64,000 nt of DNA, taken from the NCBI RefSeq assembly GCF_004331455.1, contig NZ_SJJR01000004.1, positions 62,001 to 126,000 on the forward strand, in the 5' to 3' direction. Origin of the DNA: Micromonospora zingiberis (GTDB taxonomy: Bacteria > Actinomycetota > Actinomycetes > Mycobacteriales > Micromonosporaceae). The position numbers and the translations under genes were made by a program. The notes beneath the pieces were generated by a model. The model searched no databases. It saw only the letters and a program-made list of their open reading frames with translations, and had not been told where the DNA came from. The first letter of the stretch is position 1; every line of letters starts with the position of its first letter. Positions 44,573 through 53,317 of this stretch are shown here, in pieces.

Positions 44573-45556
44573 ATGTTGGCGGAGGTGTGGCCGTTCGTCG
44601 AGCGGCGGCACGCGGCCGGTCAGCGGGTGGTGCTGGCCCGGCTGGTCCGCCGGTCCGGCCCGGGCTCGCGTCCGCTGGGGGCCACCATGGCGGTGGCCTC
44701 GGACGGCGGCTGGACCGGATCGATCTCCGGTGGCTGCGTGGAGGGGCTTCTGCTCGACGAGGCACGGGCGGTGCTCGACGGCGCCGAACCCCGGCTCACC
44801 TCGGTCAGCCCCGGCGCGGACCTGATGCCCTGGGAACCCGCCCCGGCCTGCTCCGGCGAGCTGGGCGTGCTGATCTGCCCGGTACCGGGCGGTCGGGTGT
44901 TCGCGGCGATCGCCGCAGCCCTCGCCAACCGTCGACCGTTGGCGCTGGCCACCGAACTGACCCCACCCTTTCGCTGGTCGACCGCGGCCGAACGGCTCGG
45001 GCTGCCGCAGGACGAGAGCCACTTCGTCGAGGAACTGCGCCCCGGACCGGTGCTGGTGCTGGTCGGCGCGACGGACCTCGCGGCGGCGCTGGCCACCCTC
45101 GCCGTCCCGCTCGGCCACCGGGTGGTCGTCGTCGACCCACGGCCCGCCTACGCCCAGCCGGAACGGGTGCCGGCCGGCGCCGACGTGGTCTGCACCTGGC
45201 CCGACGAATGGCTGGCGGCCACCGAGTTGGGCGCCTCGGACGCCGTACTGGTGGTGACCCACGATCCCCGCATCGACGATCGGGCGATCCGGGCCGCACT
45301 CGCCGGGCCGGTCGGGTACGTCGGCGTACTGGGCAGTCGGGACACCCACGCCCGGCGGCTCGCCCGGCTGGCCGGCCTTCCCGGTCTGGATCGGCTCTGT
45401 GGCCCGGCCGGGTTGGATCTCGGCGCTGCCTCGCTCGCCCAGACCGCACTGTCGATGCTCGCGGAAGTGGTGGCGGTCGGCAACGGGCGCACCGGCGGCC
45501 GGCTGCGCGACCTGAGTGGCAGCATCCGGACGGTCTCTCCGCAACCGGTGGCGTGA
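44573..45556 (+). CDS. xdhC: XdhC/CoxI-family molybdenum-cofactor maturation protein
   Basis: 327 residues. The XdhC_CoxI N-terminal domain has GATMAVASDGGWTGSISGGC, including the conserved Cys of SGGCVEG. The C-terminal Rossmann domain has VLVLVGATDLAAAL and VVDPRPAYAQPERVP. ATG 44573 follows GGGAGG. XdhC binds and protects the molybdenum cofactor while it is sulfurated and inserted into xanthine dehydrogenase-type enzymes, matching the adjacent operon. The MobA-like protein at 61.4 kb may serve the same maturation pathway. Confidence 0.9.
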   Translation: MLAEVWPFVERRHAAGQRVVLARLVRRSGPGSRPLGATMAVASDGGWTGSISGGCVEGLLLDEARAVLDGAEPRLTSVSPGADLMPWEPAPACSGELGVLICPVPGGRVFAAIAAALANRRPLALATELTPPFRWSTAAERLGLPQDESHFVEELRPGPVLVLVGATDLAAALATLAVPLGHRVVVVDPRPAYAQPERVPAGADVVCTWPDEWLAATELGASDAVLVVTHDPRIDDRAIRAALAGPVGYVGVLGSRDTHARRLARLAGLPGLDRLCGPAGLDLGAASLAQTALSMLAEVVAVGNGRTGGRLRDLSGSIRTVSPQPVA

Positions 45557-45662
45557 GCGCCTGCTCACCCGGGACTGGACGTTGGCCGAGGACCTGTTGC
45601 AGACCGCGCTGGCCCGGGGCTGGGAGGCGTGGCGGCGCATCGACGGCGACCCTGAGCCGGCC
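45552..45662 (+). pseudogene. Fragment of an ECF (SigE-type) sigma factor
   Basis: In one frame the DNA encodes RERLLTRDWTLAEDLLQTAL then ARGWEAWRRIDGDPE, the region-2 core of actinobacterial SigE-family ECF sigma factors (compare LTGDWxxAEDLVQxAL). There is no start codon, no region 4, and sequence similarity stops abruptly near 45662. It begins at the xdhC stop codon. It is a leftover of a lost gene next to a recombinase remnant. Confidence 0.6.
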
Positions 45663-45721
45663 GGGTCGGGAAACGGGTTCGGTTCGACAGTAAGGACGTC
45701 CTGCTGGCCGGTGGTGTCGAG

Positions 45722-46406
45722 GTGCGGGCGTTGCGGTATCAGCGGGCCAGTCAGGACAAGAGGGAGCAGGGTAAGAGCGTCGGCGATCAGGGGAAGCTGA
45801 ACCTTGCGGAGGTGACGAAGCGGTCGTGGTCGGATGCGGGTTCGTTCACCGACAACGACCGGTCGGCCAGCCGGCACGCCACGAAGGATCGGCCGCAGTT
45901 CGAGTTGTTGATCGAGCAGATCCGCGCCGGTAAGGGTGATGTGTTGGTGATCTGGGAGATCTCCCGCAAGGAGCGGGGCCGGGGTTCCGCTGATCACGAT
46001 CGAGAACGAGTTGAACGCCAAGGGCGTCCCGTCCCCTCGGGGGACCAAGTGGCGGCGCACGATCATCCGCCAGCAGGTACTCAACCCGGCCTACATCGGC
46101 AAGCGGGTGTTCCGCGGCGAGGTGATCGGGGACGGCATCTGGCCCGCTCTGTTGGACGACGAGGATACGTATTGGGCGTGTGTGCGGCTGTTGCAGGACC
46201 CGTCCCGGACGACGACCCGGGCGGGACGGGCCGTCCACCTGTTGTCCTACATCGTCCGCTGCGCCGTCTGCGACGGCCCGGTCTCCTCGCATCTGGTGAG
46301 CCGGCGGGGGTGGGAGGGGCAGGTGTACTCCTGCCTGTACAAGCGGTGCGCGGCGGTGAAAGCCGAGTTCCTGGACGAGTACGCGCAGCGCGTCGTGGTG
46401 CTATAG
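45722..46406 (+). pseudogene. Decayed large serine recombinase
   Basis: The first part reads RALRYQRASQDKREQGKSVG, then FTDNDRSASRHATKDRPQFE and DVLVIWEISRKERG, a resolvase catalytic domain. Near 45978 the frame changes to ITIENELNAKGVPSPRGTKW and QQVLNPAYIGKRVFRGEV (recombinase domain), then a zinc ribbon (CAVCDGPVSSHL, QVYSCLYKRC) that stops at RVVVL. Roughly 100 residues of the catalytic/linker region are missing at the junction and the long C-terminal coiled coil is absent. It is a deleted integrase of a former integrative element. Confidence 0.8.
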
Positions 46407-46648
46407 GCGGCTCGTTGCGCGTCGTATCGTTGCGTATCGTGCCGTCCGCGACCGGTAGCGCCTCAACGGTGACGACTTCGGGTGGTTCGGGTCGGCTACT
46501 GGCAGCCTCGCGTATTCGACTGTTGCGAGTTCTACAGGTTCGGGACTGGGTTCGTAGCGGTCGGTGATCAATCCTCGTCCTGGCTCTGGGCAGAGTGAGC
46601 CGGCCAGGTCGACCGAAGTGTCGCGGGCGTACCGCTGCGGAAAGCCTT
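46407..46648. other. Intergenic gap after the recombinase remnant
   Basis: 242 nt with lower GC patches and no recognisable gene or tRNA. It may hold further element debris or an old attachment site, but no flanking direct repeat was identified. Confidence 0.3.
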
Positions 46649-47596
46649 TCAGCTGACCCGGCCCAAGGTCACGGTGCGGGATCCGGGTGCGAAGTCACTG
46701 AAGGACTGTTGCCAGGACTCGCCAGGCCAGTAATACGTCACGCGGCCCTCGATGGGCTGGTAGCGGGCTGTGTAGAGCGTTCTCGATCCCTGCTCGTCGA
46801 CGGATCGATACAGCGGCGGCTTCAGCATCGCCGCCACGTCGTCCGCGCCTGCGGCGCGGATGGCTCGCAGCCGCTCCTGCGTGCGCATGGCCCGTTCCTG
46901 CTCGTCGGTGACCGGCAGGTGCTGGTGATTGGCGGCACAGGCGTCCGGTGCCACCGTCGGCGGCATATCCGGTCCCATGAACACCGTCATCGCCTTCTCG
47001 GGATCGACAAGGGTGAGGTTCTGGGGGACGGCGACCGGCAGGGACCGCAGCCTGTCGACCGCCTCATCGACGGTGTCGCACGTCTCCAGCAGGTAGCGCA
47101 CGAGGATGAGAATGGCGAAGCCGCGTCCGTAGACGGAACGTCCGCCCCAGGTGAGCGAGACCGCCAGACCGGCATCGTTCATCCCGTCCAGCAAGCCCCA
47201 CAGCATGTCCTGCATCCCGATCACGGGACGCAGGAAGCACGAGGAGACGATGGTCCCCTCGCACTGATCGGGCCGTAGGTCATAGTTGCGCAGCAGAGTG
47301 CCGCTCTGGCCGATCTGGGTGCATGCCTGGGAGAACGGCCGCAGTGCCGCGTGGGTGAGGAAGACTTCCGCCTCGGGCCGGTCGAGTTGGCCGACCAGGC
47401 GGTCCAGAACCGGAACCAGTTCCGGCATGTGCGCACGGAACAGCGCCCGAACACGATCCGCGCCCTCCGGAGTCCGGCCCTCCTCGGTCAGCAGGCCCTC
47501 CATCTCCTGCCACAGGCCCCGGGCGTAGGCGGCCCACCGCCCGTCGCCGCCGTCGCCGATCTCGATCGCCTGGAAGGTCTTGTGCTGTTGCCGCAC
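46649..47596 (-). CDS. C45-family autoproteolytic acyltransferase/hydrolase-like protein
   Basis: 315 residues. Cys92 in SQACTQIGQSGTLLRNYD corresponds to the N-terminal nucleophile exposed after self-cleavage in acyl-CoA:6-aminopenicillanic acid acyltransferase and choloylglycine-hydrolase relatives. NDAGLAVSLTWGGR, VRYLLETCDTVDEAVDRL and ANHQHLP are family features. GTG 47596 follows GGGGGA at a long spacing, so the start is moderately sure. Such proteins hydrolyse or transfer amide-linked acyl groups; the substrate is unknown. It stands alone in the accessory region. Confidence 0.8.
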   Translation of the reverse strand: MRQQHKTFQAIEIGDGGDGRWAAYARGLWQEMEGLLTEEGRTPEGADRVRALFRAHMPELVPVLDRLVGQLDRPEAEVFLTHAALRPFSQACTQIGQSGTLLRNYDLRPDQCEGTIVSSCFLRPVIGMQDMLWGLLDGMNDAGLAVSLTWGGRSVYGRGFAILILVRYLLETCDTVDEAVDRLRSLPVAVPQNLTLVDPEKAMTVFMGPDMPPTVAPDACAANHQHLPVTDEQERAMRTQERLRAIRAAGADDVAAMLKPPLYRSVDEQGSRTLYTARYQPIEGRVTYYWPGESWQQSFSDFAPGSRTVTLGRVS

Positions 47597-48426
47597 AGGC
47601 TGCCACTCCCCCTGCGAGGATCGGATGAAGTGAGGGCAACCTAGCTAATTGGGCAGGTATTTACCAGGTCGCCGCCGTGGGCGACGGCCAGGCGCTGGAC
47701 CTGATGAAGCGGTTGAACGTGAGCGTGGCCGATTCCAAGTTGGCGAGCATGTCCCGGGTTGGAGGAGCCGGGGATCAAGAAAGCTATGACTCGTCCACGG
47801 CCACGTCCCTGCCTTGAAGCGGTGGGAGCAAGTTGTAGTACGGGTTACCAGATCTGCGTACGCGCCTTTCGGCCCCGTAGCAAGATTTGGCCTTTGGCCG
47901 CCAATCTTGCGGAGCAAGATATGGCTTGTGCTTATCATTCTCGACCGGGCGCGGTCGAGAATCCGGTCGCGCTGCCTGGTGGTCACGGGTGGTCGGCTGT
48001 CTTGGCGAGCAGCGCCGTGATGAGGTCGGCCAGCGGGGTGATGGTGTGGCGTTGGTGGTGGGGTAGGCGTTCGTGGTGGTGGCAGCCGTTGGGGTCGTTG
48101 GTGGGGATGGTGAGTCGGCAGCGGGCGCAGGCGGTGAGGTGTTCGTTGTCGAAGGCGGTGAGCGCGCAGGGTGAACGCCGCGCCGCGACACCCCCCGGCC
48201 AGCGCCTCGCAAGCCGGTCAGGCCCTCGGGCCGCGCGCACCGCGCAACTGAGTCGCACGGTGGGGCGAACGTCGGGCCGCCGTCGGCCGCCTCGGCCGGC
48301 GGGCACCCTCACCCCGCTGGACCAGGCAGCGCTGCCGGCCGGCTGCACCGAGGCGCGGTGCCAGAGCGCCATCATCGTCCGATCGGATCCTGACGACCCG
48401 GGGCGGCCGGTGCGCAAGGAGTTGGA
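47597..48426. other. 830-nt stretch without an intact gene, holding possible gene debris
   Basis: Lower and uneven GC (for example CAAGATTTGGCCTTTGG near 47881) suggests foreign or decaying DNA. Two protein-like scraps are visible. On the plus strand, about 47650-47810 encodes VAAVGDGQALDLMKRLNVSV and ends at a stop. On the minus strand, about 47986-48171 encodes FDNEHLTACARCRLTIPTND and later TITPLADLITALLAKTADHP before a stop. Neither has a credible start. I did not identify their families. Confidence 0.4.
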
Positions 48427-48696
48427 GTGGCCGACGTTGACCTCGATCGACATGTTTCCCAGACGCCCGGACTGCTGCACGTGCGGGTCGCCGGTGTCGA
48501 GGTGGTCACCGGCGAGTGGTGGGACTACCAGTTGGCCGGCCACGGCATGTTCGGTGACGCGGACGGTCAGTGGAGGCGGGATTTCGGCGTCGACCTGCGT
48601 CGGGGTGACCCGGTGCTGGTCGAGGTCGTGCCCGAGCACGTCACCGGAGCCTGGCAGGTGGTGCTCACCCCGGCCCCGGGCGGTGCGGGCGGGTAG
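48427..48696 (+). CDS. Small hypothetical protein, possibly real
   Basis: 89 residues, GTG start with AAGGAG about 5 nt upstream. The sequence looks beta-rich (LLHVRVAGVEVVTGEWWDYQ, then VLVEVVPEHVTGAWQVVLTP) with a Gly-rich end. Its composition is plausible for a protein and codon third positions are GC-rich. No family was recognised and no neighbour suggests a job; it could also be the tail of a lost gene. Confidence 0.45.
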   Translation: MADVDLDRHVSQTPGLLHVRVAGVEVVTGEWWDYQLAGHGMFGDADGQWRRDFGVDLRRGDPVLVEVVPEHVTGAWQVVLTPAPGGAGG

Positions 48697-48795
48697 GGGC
48701 GGATCCCGGGGGTGTGCCGCCGCTTGCGAACGTGTTGAGTCGGACTCGGACGATGCGCACGGCCTGGGACAACCGGCGGCGCGTAAGCTGAGCTT

Positions 48796-48810
48796 GCTTC
48801 AACGTGAAGC
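48796..48810. promoter_or_regulatory. Inverted repeat GCTTCA-ACG-TGAAGC upstream of the XRE-cupin gene
   Basis: A perfect 6-bp inverted repeat with a 3-nt spacer ends 26 nt before the GTG start, in the expected promoter/leader. Its TTCAACG half recurs at 49497-49503 before the amidohydrolase gene, suggesting an operator for autoregulation by the XRE-cupin protein. Confidence 0.45.
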
Positions 48811-48836
48811 CGGGAACTTGTAAAGGGGCACTCAAC

Positions 48837-49475
48837 GTGGCCGAGTTGGACGCCGTCGGCAGCCGGATCCGCGCTGCCCGCCAGGCCCGGGGGATGTCCC
48901 TGCGTGCGCTCGCCGAGAAGGTCGGCGTCTCGGCGAGCATGCTCTCGCTGCTGGAGAACGGCCGGTCCCGCTCCTCCATCCCCACCCTGTACGCGGTGGT
49001 GGAAGCCCTGGACATGTCGATGGACGAGCTGTTCTCCGGCGCCCAGCCACCGGCTCCCCGGGCGACGGAGCGTGCCTCGGCGCCGGTCGGGACGGTGCCT
49101 TCCGAGGGGGGCCCGGAGTTGACCGTGGTCCGGGCCGACCATCGCCGCCGGATCGAGATGGAGACCGGTGTGGTCTGGGAGCAGCTCGGGCACGCCGAGG
49201 CGGGCGGCGTGGAGTTCATGCTGGTCACGTACCCGCCGGGGGCGAGTTCCAGCGACTCGGGACGCTACCAGCGACACAGCGGTCTGGAGTGCGCCCACGT
49301 GATGCAGGGCGAGCTGACCTGCAAGGTGGGTTTCGAGGAGGTCACCCTGGGGCCGGGCGACAGCCTGACGTTTGATTCGTCCCGTCCGCACCTTTTTCAG
49401 AACGACGGCAGCGTGGCGATGAGGGCGGTGTGGCTGGTGTTGCGCCAGCGTGGCGCCGCCGAGGCCGCCCAGTAG
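48837..49475 (+). CDS. XRE-family regulator with C-terminal cupin domain, cluster B
   Basis: 212 residues. The HTH (about residues 5-60) contains IRAARQARGMSLRALAEKVG and SASMLSLLENGRSRSSIPTL. After a linker, the cupin contains HSGLECAHVMQGELTCKVGF and LGPGDSLTFDSSRPHLFQN. GTG 48837 is preferred because AAAGGGG lies 8-9 nt upstream; the earlier GTG at 48804 falls inside the inverted repeat. The gene precedes the cluster B operon and has a counterpart at the same place in cluster A. It probably senses the pathway substrate through the cupin. Confidence 0.87.
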   Translation: MAELDAVGSRIRAARQARGMSLRALAEKVGVSASMLSLLENGRSRSSIPTLYAVVEALDMSMDELFSGAQPPAPRATERASAPVGTVPSEGGPELTVVRADHRRRIEMETGVVWEQLGHAEAGGVEFMLVTYPPGASSSDSGRYQRHSGLECAHVMQGELTCKVGFEEVTLGPGDSLTFDSSRPHLFQNDGSVAMRAVWLVLRQRGAAEAAQ

Positions 49476-49481
49476 CGATCA

Positions 49482-49548
49482 CGTTGATAAACAATCTTCA
49501 ACGCCTGTTAAACGACACTTGACAAGGCTGTGACACGGCTCGCATTAT
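49482..49548 (+). promoter_or_regulatory. Promoter and operator of the cluster B operon
   Basis: TTGACA (49519-49524) and CATTAT (49543-49548), spaced by 18 nt, form a good sigma-70-type promoter about 80 nt before the amidohydrolase ATG. Just upstream CGTTGA (49482-49487) and TCAACG (49498-49503) form an inverted repeat with a 10-nt AT-rich spacer, sharing TTCAACG with the element at 48796-48810. Confidence 0.55.
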
Positions 49549-49629
49549 TGCGACGCCGATCCGCCGTCCCGCCAGTCCTGGATCGGAGCACACCACCCCC
49601 TGGCGGCGTCTGTGGAGGTTCAGCCTTAC

Positions 49630-51018
49630 ATGACCACCAACCTGCTACTGGCCGGCGGAATCGTCGTCACCTGCGCCGGCCACGACGATGTGCTGTGGCC
49701 CGGCGACGTCCTCATCCGCAACGGGCGGATCGCCGCGATCGGCCGTGACCTCGACGTGGCCGACGCCGAACGGATCGACGTCAGCGGCCGGATCGTGATG
49801 CCCGGCCTGGTGGACACCCACCGGCACACCTGGCAGTCCGTGGTACGCAACATCGCCTCGGACTGGACCCTCGACCAGTACCTGGTCGGCCTGCACGCCG
49901 GCCTCAGCCGGTACTTCCGCCCCGAGGACACCTACGCCGGCAACCTCATCGGCGCGCTGGAGGCGCTCGACTCCGGCATCACCACGCTGCTCGACTGGTC
50001 GCACAACCTCTTCACCCCCGACCACACCGACGCGGCGATCGACGCCCTGACCGAGGCGGGCCTGCGGGCCGTCTTCTCGCACGGCGGCGGTGCCCCGCAG
50101 TGGGGCGGGGTGATGCCCTCGCCGGTGCCGCACCCGGCGGACGACGTCCGGCGGCTGCGCAACGGCCGGTTCGCCGCCAACGACGGCCTGGTCACCCTGG
50201 GCCTGGCGCTTCGCGGGCCGCAGTTCTCGACGATGGCGGTCACCAGCGGCGACTTCCAGCTCGCCCGGGAACTCGACCTGCGGGTGTCGGTGCACGTCGG
50301 CGACGGGCACTGGGGCAAGACCAAGCCGATCCACCAGCTGAACGCGGCCGGGCTGCTCGCACCGACCACCACGTACGTGCACTGCAACACCATCGCCGAG
50401 GACGAGTTGCAGTTGATCGCCGACACCGGCGGCAGCGCTTCCGTCGCCACCGACGTCGAGATGCAGATGGGGCACGGCTGGCCGGCCACCGGCCGGCTGC
50501 TGGCGGTGGGCATCCAGCCCTCGCTCTCGGTCGACGTGTGCAGCTCGATCGGCGGCGACATGTTCACCACCATGCGCACCACGCTCGCCGTCCAGCGGGC
50601 CACCGACAACCACGCCGCGGTCGAGGCCGGGGAGGCACCCGAGCGGGTCAAGCTCGCCTGCTCCGACGTGCTGCGCTTCGCCACCATCGAGGGCGCCCGG
50701 GCCAACGGGCTCGGCGACGTCACCGGCTCGCTGGAGGTCGGCAAGGCCGCCGACATCGTCATCCTCTCCAACGACACCCTCGCCACCACGCCGATCAACA
50801 ACCCGTTCGGCACCGTCGTCTACGCCGCCCACCCGGGTCTGGTGCGGGACGTGCTGGTCGACGGCCGGTTCGTCAAGCGGGACGGCAAGCTCGTCGGCGT
50901 CGACATCGACCGGCTGCGGACGCTCGCCGAGGCGTCCCGCGACCACGTGATCGGCTCCATGGCGGGCGCGGAGATCGGCGGCCGGTGGCAGCCCGAGCCG
51001 AAGCTGAACCTGGCATGA
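49630..51018 (+). CDS. Amidohydrolase-superfamily deaminase/hydrolase (TrzN/AtzB/MtaD-like)
   Basis: 462 residues of the metal-dependent amidohydrolase barrel. VMPGLVDTHRHTWQS provides the first His pair, VSVHVGD the third metal His, YVHCNTI the fourth, and SLSVDVCSS the catalytic Asp. GSLEVGKAADIVIL is the typical C-terminal return of the small beta domain. The subfamily deaminates or dechlorinates N-heterocycles such as guanine derivatives, thioadenosine and triazines. ATG 49630 is chosen; GGAGG lies about 11 nt upstream. It begins the cluster B operon and overlaps the permease ATG, so it may process the imported compound. Confidence 0.87.
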   Translation: MTTNLLLAGGIVVTCAGHDDVLWPGDVLIRNGRIAAIGRDLDVADAERIDVSGRIVMPGLVDTHRHTWQSVVRNIASDWTLDQYLVGLHAGLSRYFRPEDTYAGNLIGALEALDSGITTLLDWSHNLFTPDHTDAAIDALTEAGLRAVFSHGGGAPQWGGVMPSPVPHPADDVRRLRNGRFAANDGLVTLGLALRGPQFSTMAVTSGDFQLARELDLRVSVHVGDGHWGKTKPIHQLNAAGLLAPTTTYVHCNTIAEDELQLIADTGGSASVATDVEMQMGHGWPATGRLLAVGIQPSLSVDVCSSIGGDMFTTMRTTLAVQRATDNHAAVEAGEAPERVKLACSDVLRFATIEGARANGLGDVTGSLEVGKAADIVILSNDTLATTPINNPFGTVVYAAHPGLVRDVLVDGRFVKRDGKLVGVDIDRLRTLAEASRDHVIGSMAGAEIGGRWQPEPKLNLA

Positions 51019-52040
51019 GCACCGCCGTCGTCGACGCCACTGCGCGCGTCCCGCTGGTGAGCGCGGCCGATCCACTCCGGCTGCGGCTGCTCGGCTGGCC
51101 GACGAGCCGGGCCCTGGCGGCGGTGGTCGTGCTGTTCGCGGTGAGCGCGGTGCTCTCCGGCGCGAGTGTCAGCCGTACCGCCCTGCTGGCGATGCTGCCG
51201 TTCGCGGCGCTCACCGCGATCGTGGCCGCCGGCCAGACGCTTGTCGTCCAGCAGGCCGGGCTCGACCTCTCGGTGGCCGGCGGCATCTCCTTCGGCGCGC
51301 TCATGGTGGCCAAGTACGGCGGACCCGGCCAACTGGGCATCGGCCTGGCGGTGACCCTGGCGCTCGCCGCCGCGCTGGCCGCCGGGCTGGTCAGTGGCCT
51401 GGTCATCACCGCCTTCGGGCTGCCGCCCCTGGTCGTCACGATCGCGGTGAACGCGATTCTGATCGGCCTGGTGCAGTTCCTCTCCGGCGGCTACAGCGCC
51501 CAGGCGCCGGAGGCGCTCACCGGATTCGCGGTCGGGCGCACCCTCGGCGTACCGAATCTCGTCCTGGTCGCCGCCGCCGTCATCGGCCTCGCCCAGCTCG
51601 TGCTGAAGTGCACCGTCCTCGGCCGGCGCTTCGAACTGGTCGGGGCCAACCGGCGGGCGGCGCACGCCGCCGGCCTGCACACCCGCCGGTACACGATCGC
51701 GGCGTACGCGCTCTCCGCATTGCTGGCCGGCGGCACCGGCGTGTTGCTCGCGGGCTTCCTGAGCACCACCACCCTCACGGCCGGGGACGCCTACCTGCTG
51801 CCCTCGGTGGCCGCCGTGGTGCTCGGCGGCACCGCGCTGACCGGCGGGCGCGGCAGCCTCACCGGCACCGCGCTCGGCGCGCTCTTCCTCGGCCAGCTCA
51901 ACCAGCTGGTGCAGACCTACACCCAGACCACCGCCGTACAGAACATCGTGCAGGCCGTGATCATCGGCGTCGGGATCGTGGTGCAGCTCAGCATCGCCAC
52001 CCGTTTGCGACGCCAGGCGATCCGCCGCAACCCCACCTGA
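51015..52040 (+). CDS. CUT2-family ABC transporter permease, cluster B
   Basis: 341 residues with about eight to ten membrane spans, QQAGLDLSVAGGISFG near residue 80 and VVLGGTALTGGRGSLTGTAL near the end, as in RbsC-type permeases. The ATG overlaps the amidohydrolase stop (ATGA). It should pair with the permease half of the fused ABC protein at 53.3-55.8 kb to make a heterodimeric channel. Confidence 0.9.
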   Translation: MSTAVVDATARVPLVSAADPLRLRLLGWPTSRALAAVVVLFAVSAVLSGASVSRTALLAMLPFAALTAIVAAGQTLVVQQAGLDLSVAGGISFGALMVAKYGGPGQLGIGLAVTLALAAALAAGLVSGLVITAFGLPPLVVTIAVNAILIGLVQFLSGGYSAQAPEALTGFAVGRTLGVPNLVLVAAAVIGLAQLVLKCTVLGRRFELVGANRRAAHAAGLHTRRYTIAAYALSALLAGGTGVLLAGFLSTTTLTAGDAYLLPSVAAVVLGGTALTGGRGSLTGTALGALFLGQLNQLVQTYTQTTAVQNIVQAVIIGVGIVVQLSIATRLRRQAIRRNPT

Positions 52041-52126
52041 GCAGAAACCCGGAACGACCCGCCGCGGAACGGCCCCCGCCGTCCCGCCGGTACCCCACAC
52101 CCACACACCCACCCCTGGAGTCCGTC

Positions 52127-53302
52127 ATGTCCCCTCTGTACCGTTCGCGGAGAACAGCGATAGCCTTCGGCGCCGCCGCCGCGCTCGCGGTCACCGGCTG
52201 CTCCACCACCAACCAGACCGGCTCGGCCGCCGGTGCCGACCCGAGCGCCGCCGCCCAGGTCGCGGTCGGCAACACCGGGCCGCTCTCGGCCGCCGCCGCG
52301 ATGGCCTCCGTCTGCGGCGACAAGCCGATCAAGGTCGGCCTGGTCGACGGACTCGGCACCAACTCGTGGTCCAAGATCGTGCGGGCCGAGGTCGAGGACG
52401 AGGCGAAACAGTGCCCCAACATCACCGGCGTGGAGTACGTCGCCGGCCGAGGCAACCTCCAGAGCACCCTGGCCGGCATCACCAGCATGGCCAGCAAGGG
52501 CGTCAACGTGCTGCTGGTGATCCCCACCGCCGGTCCCGGCCCCGCACACCTGTCGGCGCTGCGCACCGCGGCCAACGCCGGAGTGACCGTCATCCCCATC
52601 GCCGCGGACCCCGAGGGCAAGCCCGGCAGTGACTACTTCGACTACGTCGACTGGGACACCGAGTACCTGGGTCAGGTCTGGGCCAAGTGGATGGTCGACC
52701 GGCTCGGCCCGGCCGGCGGCAACATCGTGATGCTCGGCGGGCCCGCCGGCAACCCGGTCTCGCAGGCCCACCTCACCGGGATCAAGCAGGTGCTGGCCGG
52801 TGCGCCGCAGGTGAAACTGCTGACCGACGAGCCGGTGACCACCAACTGGGACCCGGCGATGGAACAGCAGGCGATGAGCGGCCTGCTCGCCAAGTACCCG
52901 AAGATCGACGGCGTCATCAGCGACTACGGCGCCGCCGCCACCGGCGTGCTGCGGGCGTACCAGTCCGCCGGACGGCCCCTGGTGCCGATCGCCACCACCG
53001 ACGACAACGAACTCAGCTGCGGCTTCGCCGCGTTGAAGGCGAGCAACGGCGAGTACGAACTGGCCACCGTCTCCTCCCGCACCTGGATCGGGCGGGCCGG
53101 CCTGCGCAAGGGCGTGGCCGTGGTCAACGGCAAGGCCAACCCGGAGCCGTCCCGGGTGCAGCTCGAAATCTTCGAGGACTCGACCAGCAGCGTCTCCGGT
53201 GCGCTGGCGCCAGCCGAGGCGTGCGGCGCCGGCCTGCCCAACGACGCGCCGCCGTCCTCGCAGCTCTCCGCCGACCAACTCGCCGCGCTCTTCAAGGGCT
53301 GA
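52127..53302 (+). CDS. CUT2-family substrate-binding lipoprotein, cluster B
   Basis: 391 residues. The lipoprotein signal ends in LAVTGC with Cys25. The mature domain has KPIKVGLVDGLGTNSWSKIV, then VNVLLVIPTAGPGPAHLSAL and IDGVISDYGAAATGVLRAY, a type-1 periplasmic-binding fold. It is longer than typical RbsB (about 300) because of an N-terminal Ala-rich linker and a C-terminal extension. ATG 52127 follows TGGAGTCC. Ligand unknown. Confidence 0.87.
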   Translation: MSPLYRSRRTAIAFGAAAALAVTGCSTTNQTGSAAGADPSAAAQVAVGNTGPLSAAAAMASVCGDKPIKVGLVDGLGTNSWSKIVRAEVEDEAKQCPNITGVEYVAGRGNLQSTLAGITSMASKGVNVLLVIPTAGPGPAHLSALRTAANAGVTVIPIAADPEGKPGSDYFDYVDWDTEYLGQVWAKWMVDRLGPAGGNIVMLGGPAGNPVSQAHLTGIKQVLAGAPQVKLLTDEPVTTNWDPAMEQQAMSGLLAKYPKIDGVISDYGAAATGVLRAYQSAGRPLVPIATTDDNELSCGFAALKASNGEYELATVSSRTWIGRAGLRKGVAVVNGKANPEPSRVQLEIFEDSTSSVSGALAPAEACGAGLPNDAPPSSQLSADQLAALFKG

Positions 53303-53317
53303 TTGGACGTCCACGAC

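Noticed and set aside
46407..46648. A tRNA attachment site beside the recombinase remnant
   Set aside because: No cloverleaf or TTCGA-type T-arm with matching acceptor stem could be drawn from the sequence.
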